From Rhizobium sp. CG5 (lineage in GTDB: Bacteria > Pseudomonadota > Alphaproteobacteria > Rhizobiales > Rhizobiaceae): a DNA stretch of 64,000 nt. The translations under genes were made by a program, and so were the position numbers. Shown here piece after piece: positions 55,138 to 62,798 of the stretch. The number at the start of each line of letters is the position of its first letter. Position 1 is the first letter of the stretch. The stretch is taken from contig NZ_JABAEF010000008.1 in assembly GCF_023701945.1 (NCBI RefSeq), forward strand, positions 62,001 to 126,000. The letters are read 5' to 3'. The notes under the pieces were generated by a model. It did no database searches and was not told where the DNA came from. It worked only from the letters and a program-made list of their open reading frames with translations.

Positions 55138-55265
55138 CGACACGCCGACAGCGCAGTGGCTCGGTTTGTCCTTGCGGACCGTCACTACCAACACAGGGAT
55201 GTCTTGGGGCGTTGTCCGCCCGGCGCAACGCGAGATCGCGTGGTTGTCGGCATCCTCTGAGAGGC

Positions 55266-55294
55266 TTTGAAGGCCACCTGTCGGGTGACCTTCA
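55266..55294. other. Hairpin between convergent genes
   Basis: TTGAAGG-C-CACC, loop, GGTG-A-CCTTCAA forms a stem with one mismatch between the methyltransferase and the small DUF4189-like gene. There is no T-tract on either side, so termination is uncertain. Confidence 0.45.
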
Positions 55295-55306
55295 AGACGA
55301 ACAGTC

Positions 55307-55543
55307 TTACGATTCGTCGTCACATTCGGTGATTTCGCAGACCGAATCGACTGTCGTGTTGGCGGCGCATTCGTTGAGGGCCTTTGCCCGGGCGCTGTCC
55401 TCATCGTCGTAGTTGTAGCTATAGCCGTAGCTGCCTTCATCGGACACAGCGATGCAGCCCCAGGCGAATGCCTGGCTGGTCGATGCGTTGAGCGAGCCGG
55501 CCAGTACGAGGGCAGCAAGCCCCAGTCTTGAAATCGAAGTCAT
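55307..55543 (-). CDS. Small secreted DUF4189-like protein
   Basis: A 78-aa exported protein: signal peptide MTSISRLGLAALVLAGSLNA with cleavage near SQAFA, then WGCIAVSDEGSYGYSYNYDDEDSA in two parts, ALNECA and three more Cys-region residues (VCEITEC). The WGCIAVS/ALNxC pattern is that of DUF4189, with four Cys probably forming disulfides. ATG at 55543 follows GGGAGGGG; the longer frame to 55624 is upstream noise. Function unknown. Confidence 0.75.
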   Translation of the reverse strand: MTSISRLGLAALVLAGSLNASTSQAFAWGCIAVSDEGSYGYSYNYDDEDSARAKALNECAANTTVDSVCEITECDDES

Positions 55544-55825
55544 GACTCTGTTCCCCTCCCAGGGATTGTCGAGCGCGCCCGCGCCGTTATGGGTGGTCGT
55601 CCGCCACGGCCTGCAGGACGCCACAACGATCTGATGACGGGATTTCCAGCAGCGAACAAGAGCCGGGAAGCAATCGTCAAAAATAGTCTGTCAGCGATGA
55701 GTAACGCAAGCCGCATCTGAGGCGGATTACGATCCTGCGACAAATGTACCGAATGGCGGGAACAGATGACGTCGCTTTGCGTTCCGTGAGGATCCTGCCA
55801 TACCGCGGCGATGAATGGAGACACC

Positions 55826-56140
55826 ATGACCCGTAAATCCCTGATTACCCTTGCCGCCCTCGGCCTCTCAACCCTCACCCTTGCCGGCTGCGTCAGTGAA
55901 GGCGAACCCTATCGTTCCCGCCCGCCGGTCTATCGCGAACCCGTCGTCGAATACCGCCAGGACTACCGCGCCAACGACCATCGCCCCCGCCGCGCCGCCA
56001 ATCCCGATCGTCACGACAGGGTCGACCGCAACGACCGGGTTCGTCGCCCCAGCGAGCGGGATCGGCGCCCCACCACCAAACGACCGATCTGCGACGAGCG
56101 CGGCTGCGTCGATCAGAACGATCCGCGCCGGCGAAGCTAA
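55826..56140 (+). CDS. Small Arg/Asp-rich lipoprotein
   Basis: A 104-aa predicted lipoprotein. MTRKSLITLAALGLSTLTLAGC ends in a lipobox (LAGC, Cys22). The mature part is low-complexity and highly charged, dominated by Arg, Asp and Pro (RPPVYREPVVEYRQDYR; RHDRVDRNDRVRRPSERDRR), with two Cys near the end (ICDERGCVDQ). I know no family for it. ATG at 55826 follows GGAG; the upstream ATG at 55811 lacks a site. A strong hairpin follows at 56176. Confidence 0.7.
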   Translation: MTRKSLITLAALGLSTLTLAGCVSEGEPYRSRPPVYREPVVEYRQDYRANDHRPRRAANPDRHDRVDRNDRVRRPSERDRRPTTKRPICDERGCVDQNDPRRRS

Positions 56141-56175
56141 TCCGCGCGGCGCATCATCCATCAAGAGCTTCGAAT

Positions 56176-56208
56176 GGTTCGGGCGGACCCGTTGGGTTCG
56201 CCCGAACC
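56176..56208 (+). terminator. Hairpin after the small lipoprotein gene
   Basis: GGTTCGGGCGGACCC, loop GTT, GGGTTCGCCCGAACC: a 15-pair stem with one G-T pair, 36 bp after the stop. No T-tract follows, so it may act as a terminator only weakly or with Rho. Confidence 0.55.
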
Positions 56209-56299
56209 GGATATGGTTAACGTTTGGTCAATCGCCTTGCGATAGGCTGGGAACTTATCCACGGCTGCACCGTTTCTGCAGTGCTTGAAAGGACCCATC

Positions 56300-56494
56300 A
56301 TGTACGCTTTGCTGACCGCCATTCGCCAGACGACGCGCGACACACCCGACACCGGCACCTATGCCGATGGCATGCCGAGTGTCGCCTCGCTCGATCTGCA
56401 GGTCCTGTCGCGCCGCGAGCGTCGCAGCAATCCTCATGCGCGGGACTATGGCATGGAGCGCAAGGTCAATCCCGACGTCATCGGCTACGCCTGA
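56300..56494 (+). CDS. Small hypothetical protein (64 aa)
   Basis: I do not recognise a family. The 64-aa frame starts ATG at 56300 after GAAAGGA, a good ribosome site, and reads MYALLTAIRQTTRDTPDTGTYADGM then a basic stretch LSRRERRSNPHARDYGM. There is no signal peptide or membrane helix. Its last three codons and stop lie inside a 21-bp direct duplication (56483-56524). Coding status rests on the ribosome site alone. Confidence 0.4.
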   Translation: MYALLTAIRQTTRDTPDTGTYADGMPSVASLDLQVLSRRERRSNPHARDYGMERKVNPDVIGYA

Positions 56495-56524
56495 TCCCGA
56501 TGGGGCTACGCCTGATCCGGATGG
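56483..56524. repeat. 21-bp tandem duplication over a stop codon
   Basis: Two adjacent 21-bp copies (56483-56503 and 56504-56524) differ at one base. The first copy contains the stop codon of the 64-aa frame. Confidence 0.85.
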
Positions 56525-56895
56525 GTACGGGCCGGCACCGCCATGGCCGGGTGACCCGGCAAGACGGCGGTGCATGCCTCCTGTCCCTACTCCACAGCCG
56601 GCCAGCCGCCCCTAATCTTGGCGCCCGCGCATCAAGTCGCTGATATCATTATATTTCATAACTGCCCGGCACCATCGCGACGATTAGCGATTGCCAAAAC
56701 GCCGTGAATTACGAAATTTTCACTTCAATTTCAAAGATATATATGGGAATTTGCCGCAGAGTGGCTTCCCTGGGCCTGTCGCCGTTGAAGCCTTTGGGAT
56801 TCGACACGCGAGAGCTTGATGACGATCCGTCCAGGGGAGGCCGTTTCAGCCGATAAGAGTATGATGGCAAGACCACAACCCGACATGGATCCTCA
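56495..56895. other. 401-bp non-coding gap before the MacAB-type operon
   Basis: Apart from the second copy of the 21-bp duplication, it holds an A+T-rich stretch (about 56640-56750) that probably carries the efflux-operon promoter, and a weak GGATCC ribosome site before 56896. No convincing gene, RNA or operator was seen. Confidence 0.5.
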
Positions 56896-58194
56896 ATGAG
56901 CAGCACTGGCGACACGCCCTCCTCTCCGCCGCCCAAGGTCGAAACCGCCGACCTGGCCTCGCTGCTGGCAACAGCGAGGAAACCCGCGGGCCGGTCGCGC
57001 TGGCTGTGGCGAATCCTGGGCCTGGGCGCCATAGTGGCAGTCGGCGGCGGCTATTATCTCGTCCCCGCCGGCGGCGCGAGCTATAGCTACACCACATCGG
57101 CCGCCAAGAGAGGCAATCTCACGGTTATCGTCACCGCCACGGGTTCGGTGGAGCCGACCGTGCAGGTCGATGTGTCCAGCGAACAGTCGGGCACGGTGCG
57201 CGAGGTGTTCGTCGACTATAACAGCACGGTCAAGGAGGGCGAGGTCGTCGCCCGGCTCGATACCGCCAAGCTGGAAGCCGACGTCAAGAGCAACCAGGCC
57301 AAACTTCTGGCAGCCAAGGCGTCGGTCTCCAAGGCCGATGCCGATATGAAATCGGCCAAGGCCACGTTCGAGCGCCTGAAGACCCTGGTCGGCAGCCGCG
57401 TTTCGACGCAGCAGGACCTCGATGCCGCGGAGTTCACCTATCAGGCGGCGGTCGCCACCAAGGAAAGCGCCGAGGCCGACGTGCTGTCGTCAGAGGCCGA
57501 CCTGGAACTGGCCGCACTCAACCTGTCCAAGGCGACCATCGTCTCGCCGATCAACGGCATCGTCTTGTCGCGGGATGTCGATCCCGGCGCCACGGTTGCC
57601 GCATCGCTGGAGGCGCCGACGCTTTTCACCATCGCCGGCGATCTCCGGCATATGGAATTGCAGGTCGATATCGACGAGGCCGATGTCGGCCAGGTGGCCG
57701 TCGGGCAGAAGGCGACCTTCACCGTCGATGCCTTTTCGGAGATGCGCTTTCCGGCCGAAATCACCTCGATCCGCTATGCCTCCGAGACGGTCAACGATGT
57801 CGTCACCTATATGGGCATCCTGGCGGTCGAGAACGACAAGCTACTGTTGCGCCAGGGCATGACGGCAACGGCCGACATCACCGTACAGGCCATCGACAAC
57901 GCGCTGCTGATCCCCAATGGGGCGCTGCGCTATTCGCCGCCCGACGCCGTGACCGCCATGGAGACGGGCGGCGGCGGCGGCATGTTCAGCCTGTTTCGCC
58001 CGCCGCGCATGGGCTCGATTTCGGCGCCTGAGCCGGAGGGCAGCGAGCGCACCGTCTGGCTGCTGCGCAATGGCGTGCCGACAGCCGTCAATATCGAGAT
58101 CGGCTCCAGCGACGGGCAGAATACGGTCGTCACCAAGGGCGAACTGGTCGAGGGCGATCTGTTGATCACCGACGCGCTCGAAACGAGCGGCTGA
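56896..58194 (+). CDS. MacA-like efflux periplasmic adaptor subunit
   Basis: A 432-aa membrane-fusion protein linking an inner-membrane ABC exporter to an outer-membrane channel. One N-terminal membrane segment (WLWRILGLGAIVAVGGGYYL, about residues 36-55), then lipoyl half GTVREVFVDYNSTVKEGEVVARLD, a helical hairpin (about 115-200), the second lipoyl half IVSPINGIVLSRDVDPGATV, a beta-barrel, and a membrane-proximal region interrupted by a Gly/Met-rich loop (GGGGGMFSLFRPPRMG). It is followed by ATPase and permease genes in one operon. Macrolide export is known for E. coli MacAB; the substrate here is unknown. Confidence 0.92.
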   Translation: MSSTGDTPSSPPPKVETADLASLLATARKPAGRSRWLWRILGLGAIVAVGGGYYLVPAGGASYSYTTSAAKRGNLTVIVTATGSVEPTVQVDVSSEQSGTVREVFVDYNSTVKEGEVVARLDTAKLEADVKSNQAKLLAAKASVSKADADMKSAKATFERLKTLVGSRVSTQQDLDAAEFTYQAAVATKESAEADVLSSEADLELAALNLSKATIVSPINGIVLSRDVDPGATVAASLEAPTLFTIAGDLRHMELQVDIDEADVGQVAVGQKATFTVDAFSEMRFPAEITSIRYASETVNDVVTYMGILAVENDKLLLRQGMTATADITVQAIDNALLIPNGALRYSPPDAVTAMETGGGGGMFSLFRPPRMGSISAPEPEGSERTVWLLRNGVPTAVNIEIGSSDGQNTVVTKGELVEGDLLITDALETSG

Positions 58195-58198
58195 TCCG

Positions 58199-58915
58199 AT
58201 GGCCCCTCCTCCCCTGATCGAATTCCAGCAGGTCTCGAAAGTCTACGGCTCCGGTGAGGCGACGATCCGGGCGCTCGATCGGGTCGACCTGGTGATTGAA
58301 AAACACGAATTCGTCGCGATCATGGGCCCGTCGGGCTCCGGCAAATCGACCGCGATGAACATTATTGGCTGCCTCGACGTGCCGTCGGCCGGCGAATATC
58401 TGTTCCAGGGCATCAAGACCTCCGAATTCGACCGCGGCCAGCACACGCTGCTGCGCCGGCACATGCTCGGTTTCGTATTCCAGGGCTTCAACCTGCTGGC
58501 CCGCACGTCAGCGGTCGAGAATGTCGAATTGCCGCTGGTCTATCGCGGCATGGAGGCGCGGGAACGGCGGCGGCTGGCGACCATTGCGCTGGCGCAGGTG
58601 GGCCTGGCCGGCCGCGAAAACCACACGACGCAGCAGCTGTCCGGTGGCCAGCAACAGCGCGTCGCCATTGCTCGGGCGATCGTCACTAGCCCGGCCGTGC
58701 TGCTGGCCGACGAGCCGACCGGCAATCTCGACACCAAGACCAGCAAGGAGATCATGGACCTGATCACCGGGCTCAATCGCGACCATGGCATCACCGTGAT
58801 CATGGTCACCCATGAGGACGACATTGCCGCCTATGCCCGGCGCAACCTGCGCTTCGTTGATGGGCGCCTGCAGTCCGACAGGCAGAACGACAAGGTCGAA
58901 GCCGATGTTCTATGA
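58199..58915 (+). CDS. MacB-type ABC exporter ATPase
   Basis: A 238-aa ATPase of the LolD/MacB class. Walker A is MGPSGSGKSTAMNIIG, the Q-loop region GFVFQGFNLLARTSAVENVELP, signature LSGGQQQRVAIARAIV, Walker B VLLADEPTGNLDTKTSKEI and the H-loop MVTHEDDIA. It starts four bases after macA and overlaps the permease start by 11 bp. In E. coli MacB the ATPase is fused to the membrane part; here they are separate proteins. Confidence 0.95.
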   Translation: MAPPPLIEFQQVSKVYGSGEATIRALDRVDLVIEKHEFVAIMGPSGSGKSTAMNIIGCLDVPSAGEYLFQGIKTSEFDRGQHTLLRRHMLGFVFQGFNLLARTSAVENVELPLVYRGMEARERRRLATIALAQVGLAGRENHTTQQLSGGQQQRVAIARAIVTSPAVLLADEPTGNLDTKTSKEIMDLITGLNRDHGITVIMVTHEDDIAAYARRNLRFVDGRLQSDRQNDKVEADVL

Positions 58916-60110
58916 AACGATCAAGCTGGCACTGCGCGCCATCAGCCGCAACTTGCTGCGCTCCTTCCTCACCGTGCTCGGCGTGGTGATCGGCGTTGCC
59001 GCCGTCATCGCCATGGTGACGATCGGCAACGGTACGACGGCGCAGGTTTCGGCGGAGATCTCCAAACTCGGCACCAATCTGCTGTTCGTGCGCCCCGGAC
59101 AGTTCGGCCCGGGACGGGCCAGCACCGAAGCCAAGAAATTCACCGAGCGCGACATCGAGGCGGTCAAGAGCCAGATCAATGGCCTGCGGGCGACGGCCGG
59201 CATCAACCAGTCCTCGCAGACGGTCATTTTCGGCGGCGAAAACCATTCGACGACGGTGACCGGCTCGACGGGTGACTATTTCATTGCCCAGGACTGGGAC
59301 ATCAAGAGCGGACGGACCTTCCTGGCATCCGAGGAACGCGGCGGCCAGGCCGTCTGCGTGATCGGTGCGACGGTCAGAAGCGAACTGTTCGGCTCGACGC
59401 CGGCGCTGGAGCAGAACCTGCGGGTCGGCAGCGTCTCCTGCAAAGTGATCGGAATCCTGGCCGAAAAAGGCCAGAGCAGCATGGGCAGCGACCAGGACGA
59501 TATCGTCGTCATGCCGCTCAAGGTCTTTCAGCGCCGGATCGGCGGCTCGAACGAGGTGTCGAGCATGGTGCTGTCGGCCAATGATGGCGTTTCCACCGCC
59601 AAGGTGCAGGCCGATGTGGAACGGCTGCTGCGCGAGCGGCGCAAGATCATCGCCGGCCGCGAAGACGATTTTAACGTCAATGACATGACGCAGATGGCCG
59701 CGACCCTGACCGGGACAACGACGCTGATGACCGGCCTGCTCGGGGCCGTGGCCGCCGTCAGTCTTTTGGTCGGCGGCATCGGCATCATGAACATCATGCT
59801 GGTTTCCGTCACCGAGCGCACCCGCGAGATCGGCATCCGATTGGCGATCGGCGCCGTCGAGCAGCAGGTGCTGATGCAGTTCCTGGTCGAGGCGGTGACC
59901 CTGTCGGTGTTCGGCGGCGTGGTCGGCATTCTGCTCGGCCTCGGCCTTGCCTATACGGCCGTCAGCCTTCTGAGCGTGCCCTTTGTTGCGAGCCCCTCGG
60001 TCATTCTGCTGGCTTTCGTCTTCTCGGCGGCGATCGGCATGATCTTCGGCTATTTCCCGGCCCGCCGCGCGGCCCAGCTCAACCCCATCGAAGCGCTCCG
60101 CCACGAGTAA
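58905..60110 (+). CDS. MacB-type ABC exporter permease
   Basis: A 401-aa FtsX/MacB permease with four membrane helices: one near the N-terminus (NLLRSFLTVLGVVIGVAAVI), a large periplasmic MacB domain (about 45-270), and three at the C-terminus (MTGLLGAVAAVSLLVGGIGI; LSVFGGVVGILLGLGLAYTAV; SVILLAFVFSAAIGMIFGYF). GIMNIMLVSVTERTREIGIRLAIGA is the coupling signature and PARRAAQLNPIEALRHE the canonical end. No TolC-type gene is adjacent. Confidence 0.95.
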   Translation: MFYETIKLALRAISRNLLRSFLTVLGVVIGVAAVIAMVTIGNGTTAQVSAEISKLGTNLLFVRPGQFGPGRASTEAKKFTERDIEAVKSQINGLRATAGINQSSQTVIFGGENHSTTVTGSTGDYFIAQDWDIKSGRTFLASEERGGQAVCVIGATVRSELFGSTPALEQNLRVGSVSCKVIGILAEKGQSSMGSDQDDIVVMPLKVFQRRIGGSNEVSSMVLSANDGVSTAKVQADVERLLRERRKIIAGREDDFNVNDMTQMAATLTGTTTLMTGLLGAVAAVSLLVGGIGIMNIMLVSVTERTREIGIRLAIGAVEQQVLMQFLVEAVTLSVFGGVVGILLGLGLAYTAVSLLSVPFVASPSVILLAFVFSAAIGMIFGYFPARRAAQLNPIEALRHE

Positions 60111-60198
60111 TCAACTGCATGTTTTTGATAGATCTTTTCTTAATTTCCCGGCGTGCCGCTGGCCAAAGTGCGACAAGTGACCTGCGTGCAAAACCCGT

Positions 60199-60258
60199 TC
60201 TGATATATCAGAGCCATTGCCACGGCGAAAACACTGTGCAATGATCTGATATATCAGA
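60199..60258. promoter_or_regulatory. Twin 14-bp palindromes ahead of a GntR gene
   Basis: TCTGATATATCAGA occurs exactly at 60199-60212 and 60245-60258, 46 bp apart. The second ends 13 bp before the GntR start codon. Perfect and duplicated, they are strong candidates for autoregulatory operators. Confidence 0.75.
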
Positions 60259-60271
60259 AGGGGAGGATGGC

Positions 60272-60895
60272 ATGGCCAGTCCGCATGAATCCCAGAGCCA
60301 CCAGGCCTATCGGGTCCTGGAACAGTTGATCGTCACCCTCAAGCTTGCTCCGGGTGCGCTGGTCAACGAACGCGAGTTGATCGAGCGATCCGGCCACGGG
60401 CGCACGCCGGTGCGCGAGGCGATCCAGCGGCTCGACTGGCAGGGATTGATCCTGGTCCGCCCCCGCGTCGGATTGCAGATCGCCGACATCCATCCGGAGG
60501 ATCTTCGCCAGATCATGGCAGTGCGCGGCAGGCTGGAACCGCTGGCGGCAGGCCTTGCAGCGCAGGCCGCGACGGACGAGCAGCGGGCGGCACTGGTCGA
60601 CTGCGCCAAGGCGATGACGGGCGCGGCGACCTCTGGCGATTTCGACGGCTTCCTGGCGGCCGACAAACGGTTCGACGAGATCCTCGAAGCCGCCTGCCCC
60701 AATGCCTTCCTGATATCAGCCCTGCAGCCGTTGCAGACCCATGCACGCCGGTTGTGGTATGCGCAGGCGACGCTGGAGAAGATGGATCGCTCGGTGGCCC
60801 TGCATGTCGGCGTGATCCGCGCCATCCAGCAGGGCGATGCAGCCCTTGCCCAGTCGGCCATGGAAAACCTGATCGGCTATCTCTCGCAGGCGTGA
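60272..60895 (+). CDS. GntR-family (FCD) transcriptional regulator
   Basis: A 207-aa regulator. The winged-helix part is LKLAPGALVNERELIERSG, RTPVREAIQRLDWQGLILVRP; the FCD domain follows (LRQIMAVRGRLEPLAAGLAAQ, FLAADKRFDEILEAACPN, SVALHVGVIRAIQQGD with the metal-ligand His). ATG at 60272 follows GGGGAGG. No obvious metabolic target gene is adjacent, so outside its own gene the regulon is probably elsewhere on the genome. Confidence 0.93.
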   Translation: MASPHESQSHQAYRVLEQLIVTLKLAPGALVNERELIERSGHGRTPVREAIQRLDWQGLILVRPRVGLQIADIHPEDLRQIMAVRGRLEPLAAGLAAQAATDEQRAALVDCAKAMTGAATSGDFDGFLAADKRFDEILEAACPNAFLISALQPLQTHARRLWYAQATLEKMDRSVALHVGVIRAIQQGDAALAQSAMENLIGYLSQA

Positions 60896-60959
60896 GGATG
60901 TGCTTGCTGATAGGCCGGCTACGCCTCCTCGAACACGAGAAAGGGTACAGCCTTTCGTC

Positions 60960-61057
60960 ACCCTCGGGCCTGTCCCGAGGGTCTGCCGCCGAGCACCATG
61001 AATTGAACTTGGCTGTGAAATCCGAATGTTGCGGATGCTCGGCACAAGGCCGAGCAT
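60960..61057. repeat. Pair of palindromic hairpins in the fpr 3' region
   Basis: ACCCTCGGG-CCTGT-CCCGAGGGT (60960-60982) and ATGCTCGGC-ACAAG-GCCGAGCAT (61035-61057) are perfect nine-bp stems with five-base loops. Such paired stems are common dispersed intergenic repeats in alphaproteobacteria; only one pair is in this window. Confidence 0.55.
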
Positions 61058-61093
61058 GACGTCGCAGAACAAACGCGGCCTGCCCTCAAACCA

Positions 61094-61115
61094 AGCCCGG
61101 CGTTTCCGCCGGGCT
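61094..61115 (-). terminator. Terminator-like hairpin after fpr
   Basis: On the minus strand AGCCCGGCG, GAAA tetraloop, CGCCGGGCT, then TGGTTTG. The stem is perfect and lies 31 bp after the fpr stop. Confidence 0.65.
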
Positions 61116-61145
61116 CTGAATCGTTCGCGCAAATTCCGTAGAGGA

Positions 61146-61958
61146 TTAGCCGACGAAGGCCCGTTCGATGACGAATTCTGCCGGCTTGTTGTTGGCGCCT
61201 TCAGTCAGGCCGGCGTTTTCAAGGGCAGCCTTGGTGTCCTTCAGCATGGCGGTCGAGCCGCAGATCATGCCGCGGTCGACGGCGGGATCGAGCGGCGGCA
61301 GGCCGAGATCGGCAAACAGCTTGCCGTTGGCGATCAGGTCAGTGATGCGGCCCTGGAACGGATAGTCCTCGCGGGTCACCGTCGCGTAGTGCTTGAGCTT
61401 GTCGCCGACGATTTCACGCAGCATCTCGTCGGCGCGGATCTCCTCGATCAGGTCGAAACCGTATTTCAGTTCCGCCACTTCGCGGCAGGTATGGGTCAGG
61501 ATGACCTCTTCGAACTTCTCATAGGTTTCCGGATCGCGGATCAGGCTGGCAAAGGGCGCGATGCCGGTGCCGGTCGAAAACATGTAGAGGCGCTTGCCCG
61601 GCGTCAGGGCGTCCAGCACCAGCGTGCCGGTCGGCTTCTTGCGCATCAGCACCCGGTCGCCCGGCTGGATGCGCTGCAAGTGTTGCGTCAGCGGGCCGTT
61701 CGGCACCTTGATCGAGAAGAATTCCAGTTCCTCGTCCCAGGACGGGCTGGCGATCGAATAGGCGCGATAGATCGGCTTGCCCTCGACCATCAGACCGATC
61801 ATCGCAAACTCGCCGGAGCGGAAGCGGAAGCCGGCCGGTCTGGTCATGCGAAAGCGGAACAGATGTTCGGTATAATGGGTGACGCTGAGGACGGTTTCGG
61901 CGTAGACGCCTTCCGGCACGATCAGTTCGGCTGTCTCGGTCTTGGCTGGAGCATTCAT
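61146..61958 (-). CDS. fpr: Ferredoxin-NADP(+) reductase
   Basis: A 270-aa flavoprotein that exchanges electrons between NADPH and ferredoxin or flavodoxin. Visible are the FAD motif IYRAYSIASPSWDEELEFFS, GPLTQHLQRIQPGD, the NADP site MFSTGTGIAPFASLIRDPET and the C-terminal AEFVIERAFVG, typical of bacterial subclass I FNRs ending in an extra residue after Phe. It is a separate unit from the sulfite-reductase genes but could feed that ferredoxin-dependent enzyme. Its upstream region holds the second RIME copy. Confidence 0.95.
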   Translation of the reverse strand: MNAPAKTETAELIVPEGVYAETVLSVTHYTEHLFRFRMTRPAGFRFRSGEFAMIGLMVEGKPIYRAYSIASPSWDEELEFFSIKVPNGPLTQHLQRIQPGDRVLMRKKPTGTLVLDALTPGKRLYMFSTGTGIAPFASLIRDPETYEKFEEVILTHTCREVAELKYGFDLIEEIRADEMLREIVGDKLKHYATVTREDYPFQGRITDLIANGKLFADLGLPPLDPAVDRGMICGSTAMLKDTKAALENAGLTEGANNKPAEFVIERAFVG

Positions 61959-61991
61959 GCGCGGTCAGGTCCTCAAACATATGGCTTGCAG

Positions 61992-62094
61992 CTAAAGCAT
62001 GTCGCGATCTTTCGGATTCGCTCTTCACGCTTTATCTCTTTGTTTTGCAGCATGTCGTTGTCCCGAAACCGGTACCCACTTTCGGGCGACATGC
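61992..62094 (+). repeat. RIME1-like palindromic intergenic element, copy 2
   Basis: A 103-bp element aligned without gaps to 15288-15390, with about 15 mismatches by eye, most of them in the first palindrome. It starts 34 bp upstream of the fpr start codon in the fpr promoter region. The rest of the 61959-62281 gap shows an A+T-rich end next to the DUF934 stop and nothing else. Confidence 0.88.
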
Positions 62095-62281
62095 TTCAGG
62101 GATACGGCGGAATGTTGAACCCTTGCCGAAAGTTTCCCGATGCTTCAAGAGGCGATTTGCAAGATCAGGACACGATTGCCGAATCCTGATCGATTTTTCC
62201 GTGGTCAGCATGCCCGAAAGCCGGCCATCGCACTTTGACATCCGTCAAAAGTCGCCATTTACATAGCATTATTTTAATGTT

Positions 62282-62788
62282 TTACACAGCCGCCCGCCGG
62301 CGCCAGCTATAGGCACCGATCTCGCCATCGCCGCGGGCAGCCGGCTGATAATGCTCGGCAATGCCCGTCAGGTGGCGGTCGGCCAGACGCTTCAGCGCTG
62401 TGGCATTGGTCACGGCAAAACTGTCGAAGCCGGTGCGCTGCATCAGCGGGATCTGGTCGATCAGTACGTCGCCGACGGCGCGCAGTTCCCCCTGATAGCG
62501 CAGCCGATCGCGCAGCAGCGAGGCCTGGCTGAAGCCGCGGCCGTCGTTGAAGGCGGGAAAGGCGACGGCCACCAGCGCCAGGCGGCCCAGATGCGGCGCC
62601 AGACGCCTGACATCGTCAGCCGGCTTCAGCAGCACACCGAAATCGCCGTCATTGGTGGCGTCGGCTGCCGCCAGGAAGGCTTCGAGACCAAGCAGCGGAC
62701 GCTGGCCCTCGCCGGCCTTCTGCTCGTCGGTCTCGACAATCCAGGCATCGCTGTCGGCAAAGCCGTTTTCGGTCCAGATACGGGTCAT
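62282..62788 (-). CDS. DUF934 protein, sulfite-reductase associated
   Basis: A 168-aa DUF934 protein. TRIWTENGFADSDAWIV opens it; then FGVLLKPADDVRRLAPHLGRLALVAVAFPAFNDGRGFSQA in segments, DRLRYQGELRAVGDVLIDQIPLMQRTGFDSF and an Ala/Arg-rich end. DUF934 genes routinely follow cysI in alpha- and betaproteobacteria, where an accessory role in sulfite reduction is assumed but not proven. ATG at 62788 follows GAGGAG and lies 10 bp after the cysI stop; the longer frame overlaps cysI and is rejected. Confidence 0.92.
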   Translation of the reverse strand: MTRIWTENGFADSDAWIVETDEQKAGEGQRPLLGLEAFLAAADATNDGDFGVLLKPADDVRRLAPHLGRLALVAVAFPAFNDGRGFSQASLLRDRLRYQGELRAVGDVLIDQIPLMQRTGFDSFAVTNATALKRLADRHLTGIAEHYQPAARGDGEIGAYSWRRRAAV

Positions 62789-62798
62789 TTGAGGCTCC

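Noticed and set aside
60960..61057. Paired hairpins as a small RNA gene
   Set aside because: No promoter or T-tract terminator frames them. A dispersed intergenic repeat is the simpler reading.
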